A stretch of 64,000 nucleotides of DNA from Lytechinus pictus (Eukaryota; Echinodermata; Echinoidea; Temnopleuroida; Toxopneustidae), in the NCBI RefSeq assembly GCF_037042905.1, contig NC_087252.1, positions 13,945,201 through 14,009,200 on the forward strand, read 5' to 3'. The notes under the pieces were generated by a model that was given only the letters and a program-made list of their open reading frames with translations, had not been told where the DNA came from and made no database searches. A program made the translations under genes and the position numbers. Below, piece after piece: positions 11,116-22,200 of the stretch; the stretch's first letter is position 1; the number at the start of each line of letters is the position of its first letter.

Positions 11116-12916
11116 AGGCGGATCCAGGGGGCGAGGGACCTCCCCCTTCCTCCCTCCCCCTGTTTTAACGGTGCCCAAAAAGGGGAGGAAAAAAGAGAAG
11201 GGAAAAGAGAGAAGAAAAAAGAAGAGGAAACATAAGAGGAAAAAGACGAGTGAATAAGATAAGATTAGGGGAAGACTTGGAAAATAATTGTTAAAATCTA
11301 TCCTGTCACTATTTAAAATGTTCGGTCGCGCTTCGCGCTCGCATTGCCTTTTTAGGTGATTTACAAATATGGAGCTGAAAATAAAACATTTTTTAATCAA
11401 TAAACAGAACATGTTTCAGCTCGGAAATCGAACTTGCATTATTTTGTTTGATTTAAATTGATATGTTTAAAAATGCTATGTAAAAATAAAATCTGTTTTA
11501 TGGTCTGAATATTAACATTTCACGCTGCGCGCTCGCAAAATTTGATTTGTCAGGTATCTACTATTTTCCTGTATTCCATAAAGTCCTCAAATAACCCTAT
11601 TTAGGTCAGATTGTCAAACCGTTTCAGCAAGCGCTGCACGCTCGAATATTGATTGGTGAGTTATGTATATCTCATTATTTTTTCTATACTAAATTACTTC
11701 AAATCCCCTCTAATGACAATTGATCAAAAATATCTGCTTGCGATTTGCGCTCGCATTGTTGATTGTTGAAAATATATTAACTCATGCATATTTATTATAA
11801 CTACAAAAGTGCTTCAAATTTGCAGTTTTCAGGCCATAATATTAACAGACTCCGCGCTCTCATTAGGGTTTGATTAATAAATGAGATATTAATTCAATAA
11901 TCAAATCATTCTTTTTTTAGAATGGAATATCGACAAGTTTCATCTCGCGCTTCGGAAGAGAAATGGGAAGATAGTCATCATTTTCATATGATGACATAAA
12001 GTTCTTGGAATGTCCCGGTCTTATGTCAAAACTCAAAGTAATAGTAATGAAACATAGATCCATATCCAACCCACAATTCCCCTACAAAGTGCTTGAAATA
12101 CAGAGCTTAAATTGACTGCTTTTCAGATCGGAATATCAATTGTTTTAAGTTCGTGCTTCGTAAGGGTATGTAGAATGCCCAGATTCTACTGTTCTAGGTC
12201 GATACGCAGCTTGTTCTCTAATAAAATCATTATCCAATTTCAGATCACAATATAAAAAAAAAATTCTGCTCGCGTATTTCGCTCGCATCATTTATGTGGG
12301 AAGATTTCCAATTACTCATCATCTTCATGATTTACAAAACATGAATAGAGTGTCCCATATTAGGTGTAAATCTAGATTTTATTTCCGGCCGCGCTTTGCG
12401 CTCACATCTATATACTTATCCTAGTGATTAGAATTTCCATTCTTCTGGTAGAAATGCCAGACATTTTAGCTGGCGCTCTGCGGTGTAATTGTATGATTGT
12501 TGAAATATACTTAGCGTCCCCATGGTTAACTGCAAGCAGCCGTTAACAGATCCTTTTTTACATCAGATCAAAACATATTTTTTTTTTAATTTGCTCGCGT
12601 CTTTGCGCTCGCAGTAATTATTAAGTTGGAAACATATTTCGTTTAGGATCACAAAAATTGCAAAGAATGTTTAAATTTTAGGAAAGAATATATGAAATTT
12701 AAAAAAATAGCTCGCGCTTCGCGCTCTCACTGTTTAAATAAGGCGTATGAGATTATTATATATTTGAGTTGATTTATAAGAATAAAGCTTATAAGTGACT
12801 ATTAGGACTATCCCTTCAAAGAAACAGACAAAGATCACCTTCGAGCGGCCGATCGGGGAAAATGTGGCTGACACCCCCCCCCCCCCCCCCTATTGGCGAA
12901 GGCTGGATCCGCCCCT
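11116..12916. mobile_element. 1.8 kb element of GC-motif tandem repeats with 'GGCGGATCCAG' ends
   Basis: Ends carry GGCGGATCCAG (11117) and CTGGATCCGCCC (12903-12914) in opposite orientation, each next to a C/G homopolymer. Between them the motif 'cgcgcttcgcgctcgcat' or a decayed form recurs roughly every 100-200 bp in AT-rich sequence (near 11329, 11521, 11625, 11737, 12270, 12390, 12590, 12710). No coding sequence is convincing; the lysine-rich frame at 10991-11257 is low complexity. Confidence 0.6.
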
Positions 12917-13390
12917 GTTTGGCCCTGCATGCACGCGCTTACGTGCATTATTAGTATAATGTTCATGACGACTTGTATCAAAGCACAATGCTTTGAATGT
13001 GTTTTAACTCCCATTTTGAAATCGTGTTAACCGACAGTATCGGTAGCTAGGAAAGGTGTGTTATAGGTCTTACTCCCCCTATAAAAAGACACATCTTGTC
13101 TCCAACATTCACGTAAATTGTGTAAACCAGGCTAGAATTACTTTATTCTCAAAATCTTTTATCATTTTTTTTTGTTGGGGGGAGAGGCCCTATTATTGAA
13201 AGTGGACCTCTATTGTACATGATTAAGTCCATTATTTACAACATATTTGGACTGTTTTATTCTAAAAGGAACTTAATACACATTTATCGTTATGTATCAA
13301 TTTAAAAAAATTCTAGACACTTTCTTTTTCACGGATTTAGTTCCTTTTCGAATGTTTTAAAAGAATCTTATTCGACTGTCCATTTTTTGT

Positions 13391-13458
13391 TTCGCCTGCA
13401 TAGCAGAGCGAGACTATCGGCGCCGCTTTTCCGATGGCGGCGGCGACATCAACATCAA
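13391..13458 (+). repeat. Solo end of the 846-bp element family
   Basis: About 65 bp nearly identical to the left terminus of the element at 4413 (TCGCCTGCATAGCAGAGCGA, then the GC-rich block), without the tandem repeats or the right terminus. It shows that the hairpin end exists independently. Confidence 0.75.
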
Positions 13459-13591
13459 AGCTTCAGTTGATAAGGTTTCCAAGAGTGCTCAATGCCAGTG
13501 CAAATCAATATACATATGTATTATGTGTAACGATATTATATTCCGCGTGTTGGATACACATGGAGAGACAAACAGTATATCTTTGCCTCTT

Positions 13592-13687
13592 TTGTGTGTG
13601 AGGGTGTGTGTGTGTTTGAGGGATGGTGTGTGTGTGTCTCTCTCTCTCTTTCTCTCTCTCTACATTATATGTATATATATATATATT
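13592..13687. repeat. Compound microsatellite (GT)n-(CT)n-(TA)n
   Basis: Short consecutive runs of GT, CT and TA dinucleotides. The 109-codon open frame across this region is low complexity and not a gene. Confidence 0.9.
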
Positions 13688-14789
13688 ACCATTTGGAAAT
13701 TGGAATTGTCATTTCATGCATTAGATCGAGTTATTTTGTCTTTAGGTGTGTGTGGTGTGTGTGAACTCTGGGGATTGAAACTCGACTTTCAAGCGAGTTT
13801 CCTCTTGGGCAGATTGTTGTCTCACTCAATGAAATGTGAGCGCGAAGCATGAGCGATTATTTTTTCGATAATGACCTGATTTTAAAACAATTATTAGTCG
13901 ATTGTTTCATTCAATTTTCTTCCTTTACCTATCCCTTTTCTTCGTTTGCTCCTCTCATTCCCTTTTCACCCCTCGTTTTGTGTTTGAAATCAAGGTGTTT
14001 GCACAGACCCCATACCCCTCCCCCATCCTGGCCACAGCCCGTTGACACACATGCCTATTATCTGCGGTAGACTCTTGACATTCAAAGACACATTATATAC
14101 CATCATTTTCATCACACTTGGGGGACAGGGGGAACGCGTTCCCCTGAAATATTAAGGTTGGAGGATAGAATGGATCATGGATAGTGTACCCCTGAGAAGT
14201 TTATCTTAGGTTTTAAAACAAGCATCGAACTTTATGATCATCTTTGTTGCACTGTCCCCTCGCTTGATTTCTTCGTGTACATTGACGGGGCTGATTTGGG
14301 GGATAATATAACATGATGCACCTTGTTTGGAAGTTTTGTTAATTACTCATTCATTAATCTACTCATTTAGATAATTCATTATTTGAAGGGGATTTTTTAT
14401 TTTTTTTATAAACAGAGGCTGTATCATCAGACTTTCCGCATGTTCAAGGTGGTCCACATCTATATGCTCCATTGAACGCGAAACAGAAGGGAAAAGGGAC
14501 CTAACAAAAACGTTATTTTACAATAAGTGCTCACTCAGGTGTGTGCTGCTTTATGATGCAAAATGATTTTTGTATTATATTTGATCACCTTTGGTTCCTT
14601 GTCTATATCAAGCTCTGTATGACACATTCAGATATTGAAAGTCTACATGCCTGTAGAATGTAGTCATATCATTGTACTTTGCTATGCGCATTTGGCCTGA
14701 ATCGAGTGCCTTGTACTACCATGACTACTTGCGTACAATCAAGTATCATTTCCCATTCAATCTGATATCTCTCAATTGCATATTTCGAA
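13688..14789. other. Upstream region of the Ig receptor gene; no defined element
   Basis: It contains no recognisable repeat boundary or second gene. It should hold the promoter and 5' UTR of the gene that starts at 14790, but I see no core promoter motif that I would defend. Confidence 0.4.
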
Positions 14790-14859
14790 ATGGCTCTGAT
14801 AAACGTTTCACGTTTGACTGTGATAGGAATCGCATTTATATTCTCCTGCTTCATTCAAG
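14790..14859 (+). CDS. Ig receptor exon 1: signal peptide
   Basis: ATG in good context (cgaaATGg) encodes MALINVSRLT followed by a hydrophobic core ending FSCFIQ. The exon is 70 nt and ends with one base of the next codon before the donor gtaaat. Phase 1 after a signal peptide is the usual arrangement in Ig-superfamily genes. Confidence 0.75.
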
Positions 14860-15508
14860 GTAAATAAAACGTCTTTTCCCCACTTTGTGCAAACTATTTG
14901 ATACATGGAAATTTCCGAAATATATACGCCAATATCTTTTAAAGGCAGTGGCCCGTATTCTGAAGTCGGGTTTAACTTAAACTCAGGTTCAAAGTTGTGA
15001 TTTAAGTATGGGTAGCCAATTGTTACATAAATCACTAACGGTAGAGATATCATATTTCAGCTCATTTGGCTAAGAATATATATATATAGAGATTATTGTC
15101 TTCAGTATCGATGAATCATGAAAGAGCACAGTAAACATAAGAAACAGACAACTTTTAAAAAAATTGATACTTTTGGCTTCCCATACTTAAACCACAACTT
15201 TGAACCTGAGTTTAAGTTAAACCTGACTTCAGAATACGGGCCACTATCTTTTTTTCAAGCTCATTCTAACAAAAAGTTCATTTTACTAACAAGGGGAAAC
15301 ACAACAAGGATAACACTGGACATTTTAACACAAGTCAGGTGTAAAATAAGAGATATATCACTGGCATTTTATGTTTCGGTTTTCACCGCAAATCCTTTTT
15401 GATATGCATATAATAATAATAATAATAATAATAACATTTGTAGGGCGCTTTATACTGGTGTTTCAAAGCGCACAGGTTGGCAGATTATAATAGTATACAG
15501 TCAATCGG

Positions 15509-15540
<32 letters not shown>

Positions 15541-18500
15541 GTTATGAGAAAAGGTGAGCTTTAAGTGACGATTTGAAAATTTATACGGAGGGAGCATTTT
15601 GGATATGAATTGGGAGTTTATTCCAGAGGGTGGGAGCAATTACAGAAAATGCACGATCACCATATCGGGTCTTAGTGCGAGGGCCATGAATTAAATTATT
15701 GGAATATGATGAACGTAAGGATCTGACAGAAGAGGAAGAACGAAGGGAAATAAGGTCTTGGAGATATTTGGGTGACATATTATGGGTAATTTTGTATACA
15801 ATGAGTAGAATTTTGAACGTTATGCGAGAGTGAACCGGAAGCCAATGAAGTGATCGGAGAATAGGGGTGATGTGTTCGTGTTTCTTGCTCAAGGTTACCA
15901 TTCTCGCTGCAGTGTTGAGGATTCGCTGGAGGGGAGAGATGGAAGAAATTGGGAGGCCGGCAAAGAGGGAGTTGCAATAGTCTAGATGGGATGAGACGAA
16001 GGCATGAATGAGTTTTTCAGTAGAGGCTTGGTCGAGTAGTCGCCTGACCTTACCAATCCTAAATAAACCCCATGATGCTGATTTGCAGATGTTCCTGATA
16101 TGTGGCTGGAGGGTAAGGTGCTTGTCTAAAGTGACACCAAGGTCTTTGACAGAGTCAGACATCTTAAGTATGCCCTCTCCCATATTGAAGTCTGGCAGAG
16201 GCTCCGTAGCTCTAAATTGCGAAGAAAGATGTACCAGTTCTGATTTGGCTTCGTTGAGACGGAGTCTGTTCTTCGCTGACCAGACCTTGATGTCCTTGAG
16301 GCAGTCACTCAGTAGATTAACAGCATATGTCTTCTGGTCGGATGCCATGGATACGTAGATTTGCGTGTCATCTGCATACATGGCATAACTCACACCCCGA
16401 TGGCTAGTGATAATTTTTGCAAGAGGACCAGTGTACAGAAGAAATAGGAGAGGGCCCACAACAGAACCTTGGGGGACTCCGCAGCTCAAAGCGAAAGGTG
16501 CTGAGAAAGTTCCATTGATAATCACCCGCTGAGTACGATCTTGCAGGTATGACTCAATCCAATTTTGAGCCGTTCCGGTAATGGAGTAGTCATGTGCAAG
16601 ACGCTGGAGCAACACTGAGTGGTCTAAAGTGTCAAACGCAGAACGCAGAATAGTCCAGTAGAAGGAGTGCAGCTTCGTTACCCTTGTCGACGGTAAGCAG
16701 TAGATCGTTGAGTACTTTCAAGAGAGCCGTTTCTGTTGAATGAAAGTTGCGATATGCTGACTGCTTCTCAGGAAGTAAATGATGACTGTCCACATAGCAC
16801 ATGAGCTGGGATGCGACGATTCTCTCCAAAACCTTGCTAACAAATGGCAGGTTGGCGATAGGGCGATAATTGCCAAAGTCATTCGGATCAAGATTGGGCT
16901 TTTTCAACAGAGGAAGAACTAGTGATGATTTGAATGATTCAGGGACAACACCTGTTGTGAGTGATGAATTGATAATGTTTATGAGAAGCGGTAGAAGTTC
17001 ATCAATACAGTCTTTGAGCAACCAAGTTGGAAGAGGATCAAGACTGCAGAACTTCGGTGGTAATGACTTGATGAGATGGCGAAGTTGAACTTCAGTCACT
17101 GGAGTAAACTCACTCAGTTTGCAATTCAAAGAGCCCACAGGATGTTGTTGATCACTAGGAACGTCAGGTGCAAAAGAGGACACAATATCACTGATCCTCT
17201 TGCTAAAGAATTCACTGAATTTGTTGGCGAGATCAGAAGCAGATGAGTGTTCAGGATAAATGGAGGACTGAGAGGGGGTGGTGAGTTTCTGTACAATACT
17301 AAATAGCTGTTTGGAGTCGGCGTTAGCGATTTCAGATCTAAAGTATTTTGATTTGGCATCAGTGAGGAGATTGTAGTAAGTTTCGCATTCTTGACGATAT
17401 AATGTCTTATCAACCTGCAGGCCAGACTTCATCATTCGACGTTCTGCGCGTCGCCTCAGTCGCCGTGCCTCCCTAATTTCAGCAGAGAACCAGGGAGCTT
17501 TTGGTCTAACTGTAACAGTCACAGTCTGCAGAGGGGCGTGCTTGTCCATCAGTTTACCAAGACAGTCGTTATACAGATAAGCAGCCTCAGATGGGCAAGA
17601 GGGAAATTGAATGGAATCTAAGACATCTTTAACATCCAGACTAAAAGATTTAGGGTCAATGTTAGAAAGTTTCCTGAAAGTCACTTTCTTCTTGGGGTTT
17701 TGGGGCCCTTTGAGATTAATAGTACATATAATAGCAGAGTGATCAGATGGCAGAGATGGTAAAATGCTATGCTGGGAGATAATATCTTCCGAATTTCTAC
17801 TAAGGATAAGGTCGAGTGTATGACCAGCCTTGTGTGTAGGCCCGTTGATGTGTTGTTTGAATCCAAGGGCTTCCACTCCATTAAGAAAAGATCTAGCAAA
17901 ATTGTCTGAAGAATCATCCACGTGAATATTAAAGTCACCAAGAAGAATAGGAGGATGAACATCCACAGCAGCACTTTCCAGAAGAGTGAGAAACTCTTCA
18001 AGAAAATCACCACTTGAAAAAGTGTGCCGGGAGGATTGGGGTGGGCGGTAAATGCAATACAGTTTAACAGGAGATGATGGGGTAAGATGGACGGTTAGAT
18101 CCAAAAATTCAAATGAGGAACAATTGAAGGTTTCATTTACAACACAGCGTGCTGTGGACCTGTAGAGGACACATATACCTCCTCCCCTAGTCTTCCTGGG
18201 ACGATTGATAATGTTGTAATTTGGAAGGGACAATTTCAACTGCGCAATAGTAGGGTCATCTCTGTGATCACCTGAAAACCAAGACTCAGTGATAACTAAT
18301 ACATCAATATCATTATCTATGATCAAAGAAGTCACTACATCAATCTTGTTTGTCAAGGATCGTGCATTCCATAAACCTAAACGAGTACGAGTAGGCCTCG
18401 AAGGAAGGGGATGCGGCCTTGAGACCATACGCCTGTGTCCGCGATGAGTAGGACCATGTCGGCGGATACCAAGGTCACAAATCCTTTTCCAAACAGTCAG

Positions 18501-19205
18501 AGGAAGATGATGAGAAGGCTTCCTATCTAACTGATGGAGAGTGAGAACATCATATTGAATACGATCTGACTGTGAACTGTTACAATATTCATTAGTAGAT
18601 TTAAATGAATCAACATCATAGCGTGGGCCTGGATTCATATGAATATCACCTGATAGTAAAATGGCTAACTGAAAACAGGCACTTGTATTGCTATAGTAAG
18701 CAATAGGCCTACTACAGTACTTCAGATGCCTGTATACAGGAATAACAGAACATGAATAGGTAACTCTGGCATCAGAAGGCAGAGTGAATACATGGTTAAT
18801 ATTCAAAAGAAATACAATCAATGATACACAAAAGAAGAACCTAAGGAACTTAATCCCCTCCATTGTAGATGGAATGTCACTACTGTCTGTGATTAGAGAG
18901 GCAGAAGTGAAGTACAAACTGAACTGCCTGAACAATAAGTAAAATAGACAGTGAATAGAGGCATGAGTGTAACACAGGACACTGAAAATGGCAGTGTTGA
19001 GCAAGTTCAGATATGGTACATAAAATACAACTTCTCAATACTGAGCTTACTCACCAAAATATTGAATAAAAAAGGTCTAGCAAGATCCTTGACATATACA
19101 GAATGCAGTGTTAACAACTAAATTCAAGATAACCTCAAAATAAGGCAAAAAATCAACAAAATGAACAGAGCCCTAAATGAAAGAGGCTACCTCTATGGAG
19201 GCGCA

Positions 19206-19242
<37 letters not shown>

Positions 19243-22200
19243 ACGTCACACACTTTTTTATAATAATAACAATATTTGAAATTTATATAGCGCATAACAG
19301 TCAAAAGACTCTACATGCGCTTTACAAAATATATTTAATAGCTAATACATTAAATCTTATCTGAATTATACAATAAACCTAAAACTTAATCCTAAAATAC
19401 TTAATACAAATAATAATAAATTAAATCAATACATAAAGTTACATCACCAATGAAATGAAAACTTCCAATATTTAACAACATAATATATTTAACATTAAAA
19501 AATGACTATTTTGAAAATAAGTTAGCTTTGAGCATTGATTTAAAGATGGGGAAGGATGATGCAGTTTTTATATTTAATGGTAAAGAATTCCAGAGTGCAG
19601 GGGCAGATAAAGAAAGGGCTCTTTGGCCATATATATTTGTATTTTTTGAGGGAACAGTGAGGAGATGTTGTAAGGATGATCAAAGGTTACGTCTTGGTTG
19701 ATATGGTTCTATGAGTTCTGGAATGTACCGTGGGGAGAGGCAATTCTGGGCTTTATAACAGAGGATGAGTATCTTAAAGATTATACGTTTTTCAACGGGC
19801 AACCAATGGAGCTTAACTAGTACAGGAGAAATTGCTTTTAGTATATGAAATGTGAAATATTCTAATTTTCTCCCCTCCTCTTTGTCACGTGAAACACAAT
19901 TTATTACTCCTTGAACATGTTGTACTTTCGTCGTTGTAGTATTTCATTGATTGGGCAAGTTAATCCGTACTGTCAGATCTGTGAAAATTAAAGTATTGTT
20001 TAATTCAAACAATAAAACACAAAAGAAGTAGCGAGTGAGGGGCATCATCTGCTCTCTGATTTGCATGTATTAGTTTTACATACAACTGTTTTGTAAAAAA
20101 GCTAAACTTTCCACAACAAAAACACTTTGTTTTACAACGGATTGTGACGAAATTTATAGCGCGTGTTTGATTGTTCTCAATATAACTTGAATTAATATTT
20201 TCTGGAATGGACCTGTATCGGCCGCATAGAAACGCTGTTAGCGTAACATTTCGCTAACACTGCGCTAACAAAGGGTCCTGTTACAACCGGTAATCTCGCT
20301 GCGATTGTTATAATGCATCATTTATATCTGAGATCAACGCTTGACATCACAATTTGTATAGTATTATCCATTAACAAATCAGCTCCTAACAACATGAGTA
20401 GAATTACCTCCACAGAAGGCACAGAAAGCTGTTGTTAGGTGATTAGAGTTAGGCAAAATCAAAAATTTCTAGATTTAACTTAGATTTAGTTATGATCATT
20501 TGCACATCCTACAAGTTTAAAATCTTGTCTAGGAAAGGGTAAAGGAATGTAATTCATTATCATATAGGCCTACAAAATTGAATTATTATTGCATTTTAAA
20601 CATGAAATTGCAGCAGGTAGTAAATATGTATTTACTAATATGATTTTAAAAATATCGAATAAGCTTTTAAAAAAGTAAAAAAATAAAAATCATGATATTA
20701 CGATGGAGATTCTGTAAAAAAAAATGCAATCCCAGTTTTCATCAGTTTCTTTTGTTTGAAAATGCTCTTCACAGACTTCAATCATCATGCTCATAATAGA
20801 GTATTTGCCAATGATGGTTACCATGCGATAAATTTCATTAGCTAATGTTCTTTCTAATGTACGGTCTATTCATAAAATATCTTTAAACACCTAAATAAAA
20901 TATCTTGGAAGAAAAAAATCTTTTTAAAGGATCATATATCTTGGCACTAATCAGCATTCCCGTTATATAGCTATTCCTAAAGGGATACTCCAGGCTGAAG
21001 AAAATAATACGGTTTGAACAGTAAAGTGAGACAAACAAAACACTGACAAATTTTTAAAAAATTGAAATGAATAAAAAAAATTATGGTATCTTAAAATTTT
21101 GCATTAGGCCCTATTTCGGTGAAATGTATATTCATGTCTTCAGGAATATGCAATGAGGGTCTGTTGTATCATACAAAATTAGGTTTTATTTAAATTTTGT
21201 CTACACATAATGTTTCGTCAAAGATCATCATTTTGTTACTCGTGCGACATACACACATTCGAGACAATAATTACGAGGTCCTTTCAATAAAAGCAGAAAA
21301 AGGGGAAAGAGCTAGAGGATATGGCATTATCGTTCCATTTATTGCATATTCATGGCCACATGCTGCTCAGTAATATCAGTTGCAAAATACAATGTTTAAT
21401 TTTCAATATTCAAGAATTTTGTTATTTTTATCAGGTTTTGATGAAATTTTCAGCAATTTGCTTATTTAATTTTACTCAATTTATTCATAAAATATTGTTG
21501 GGCCCAGAATACCCCTTCGGTCGAGGTATATTTTGAGTTACTTAGTTTTAGAAAGAGAGACAAGTTTTAAAGAGAGAAATTATTCACTAACATCGTCACT
21601 ATTGGTGCCCTTGGCACTGTTAGTGATTTGTATTAACATTAGCGCCACTGTTAGCTTCTGCTAAGCCTTTTATTGTTAAAATATTAGGAATTCGGCTAAG
21701 CTTCTGTGAGTTTATCGATACCAGTAGGCCTACTTTTAGTGCTCTGTTAGTGAAGACAATGCGTCAAAGCGGGTCACGCGTGAAAGGTGTGACCGGCCCT
21801 AAAATAGCTTTCTGTTACGCTAACAACGCTTCTGTGCGGTCGCCCCTGACCTTTAACGTGGATATACATTTTTATCATGCATTTATGGAAACGAAATCTC
21901 TAGCCTCATTTATATTATACAAAATGGTACATTCGTGGATGAAGTAGTTGTTTTTCCTCTAGTCGGACTTTCAAATCACATCTTTATCGGACTAAAAGTA
22001 GGATTAAATAGGTGATATTTTTTAGGGAACAGATTTTCTGAGCTCGTTTATCCCCTTTCTCAACATGGCGATAATTTTGGTCTTTGGTCCGACAGTCCGA
22101 GAACTATGTGTGCGTCCAAAAATCTGCCTATTAGCTAGGGCCATTATGGTATGGTCACATCCCACCGAAATTTTAATTGCAGTAAATTTACAGTCAGAGT

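Larger units (their letters stand above)
16632..19004 (-). pseudogene. LINE ORF: hydrophobic leader, 2A-like motif, endonuclease, RT N-terminus
   Basis: A 790-codon segment. A methionine at codon 48 is followed by a signal-peptide-like stretch (FLRFFFCVSLIVFLLNI). Residues 117-127 read LSGDIHMNPGP, a 2A-like ribosome-skipping motif. The endonuclease spans about 209-430, with N213, E240, the GDFNIH block around 356-361, D398 and SDH at 420-422. The RT begins near 690 (NYRPIANLPF) and reaches its first catalytic Asp (LLLLDYS) before the frame breaks. 2A-like peptides at the N-terminus of APE-type LINEs are established for sea urchins. Whether this His-variant cleaves is unknown. Confidence 0.85.
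15411..19205 (-). mobile_element. Nearly complete non-LTR retrotransposon, CR1/L2-like
   Basis: Minus-strand LINE of about 3.8 kb. The 3' end is at the (AAT)n tract 15411-15434, preceded (in element sense) by a 'gcgctttgaaacacc...aaagcgccctac' stem. The coding region runs from 19004 to 15581 and encodes an apurinic-type endonuclease followed by reverse transcriptase with MYADD; it is interrupted once (see 16637). The 'LHWLPV' C-terminal block and the microsatellite tail fit the CR1/L2/Crack group. The 5' end is uncertain, near 19200. Confidence 0.85.

Noticed and set aside
11059-11412. 117-codon open frame, plus the lysine-rich frame at 10991-11257
   Set aside because: Both are translations of a purine-rich low-complexity tract inside a repeat element.
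13523-13852. 109-codon open frame
   Set aside because: Mostly translated GT/CT/TA microsatellite.
16008-16358. Plus-strand frames of 60-116 codons across 15.6-19.0 kb and 48.9-50.8 kb
   Set aside because: Antisense shadows of the LINE and of the transposase ORF.
15411-19205. LTR retrotransposon or retrovirus-like element
   Set aside because: No long terminal repeats, protease, integrase or RNase H; an apurinic-type endonuclease precedes the RT, which defines a LINE.
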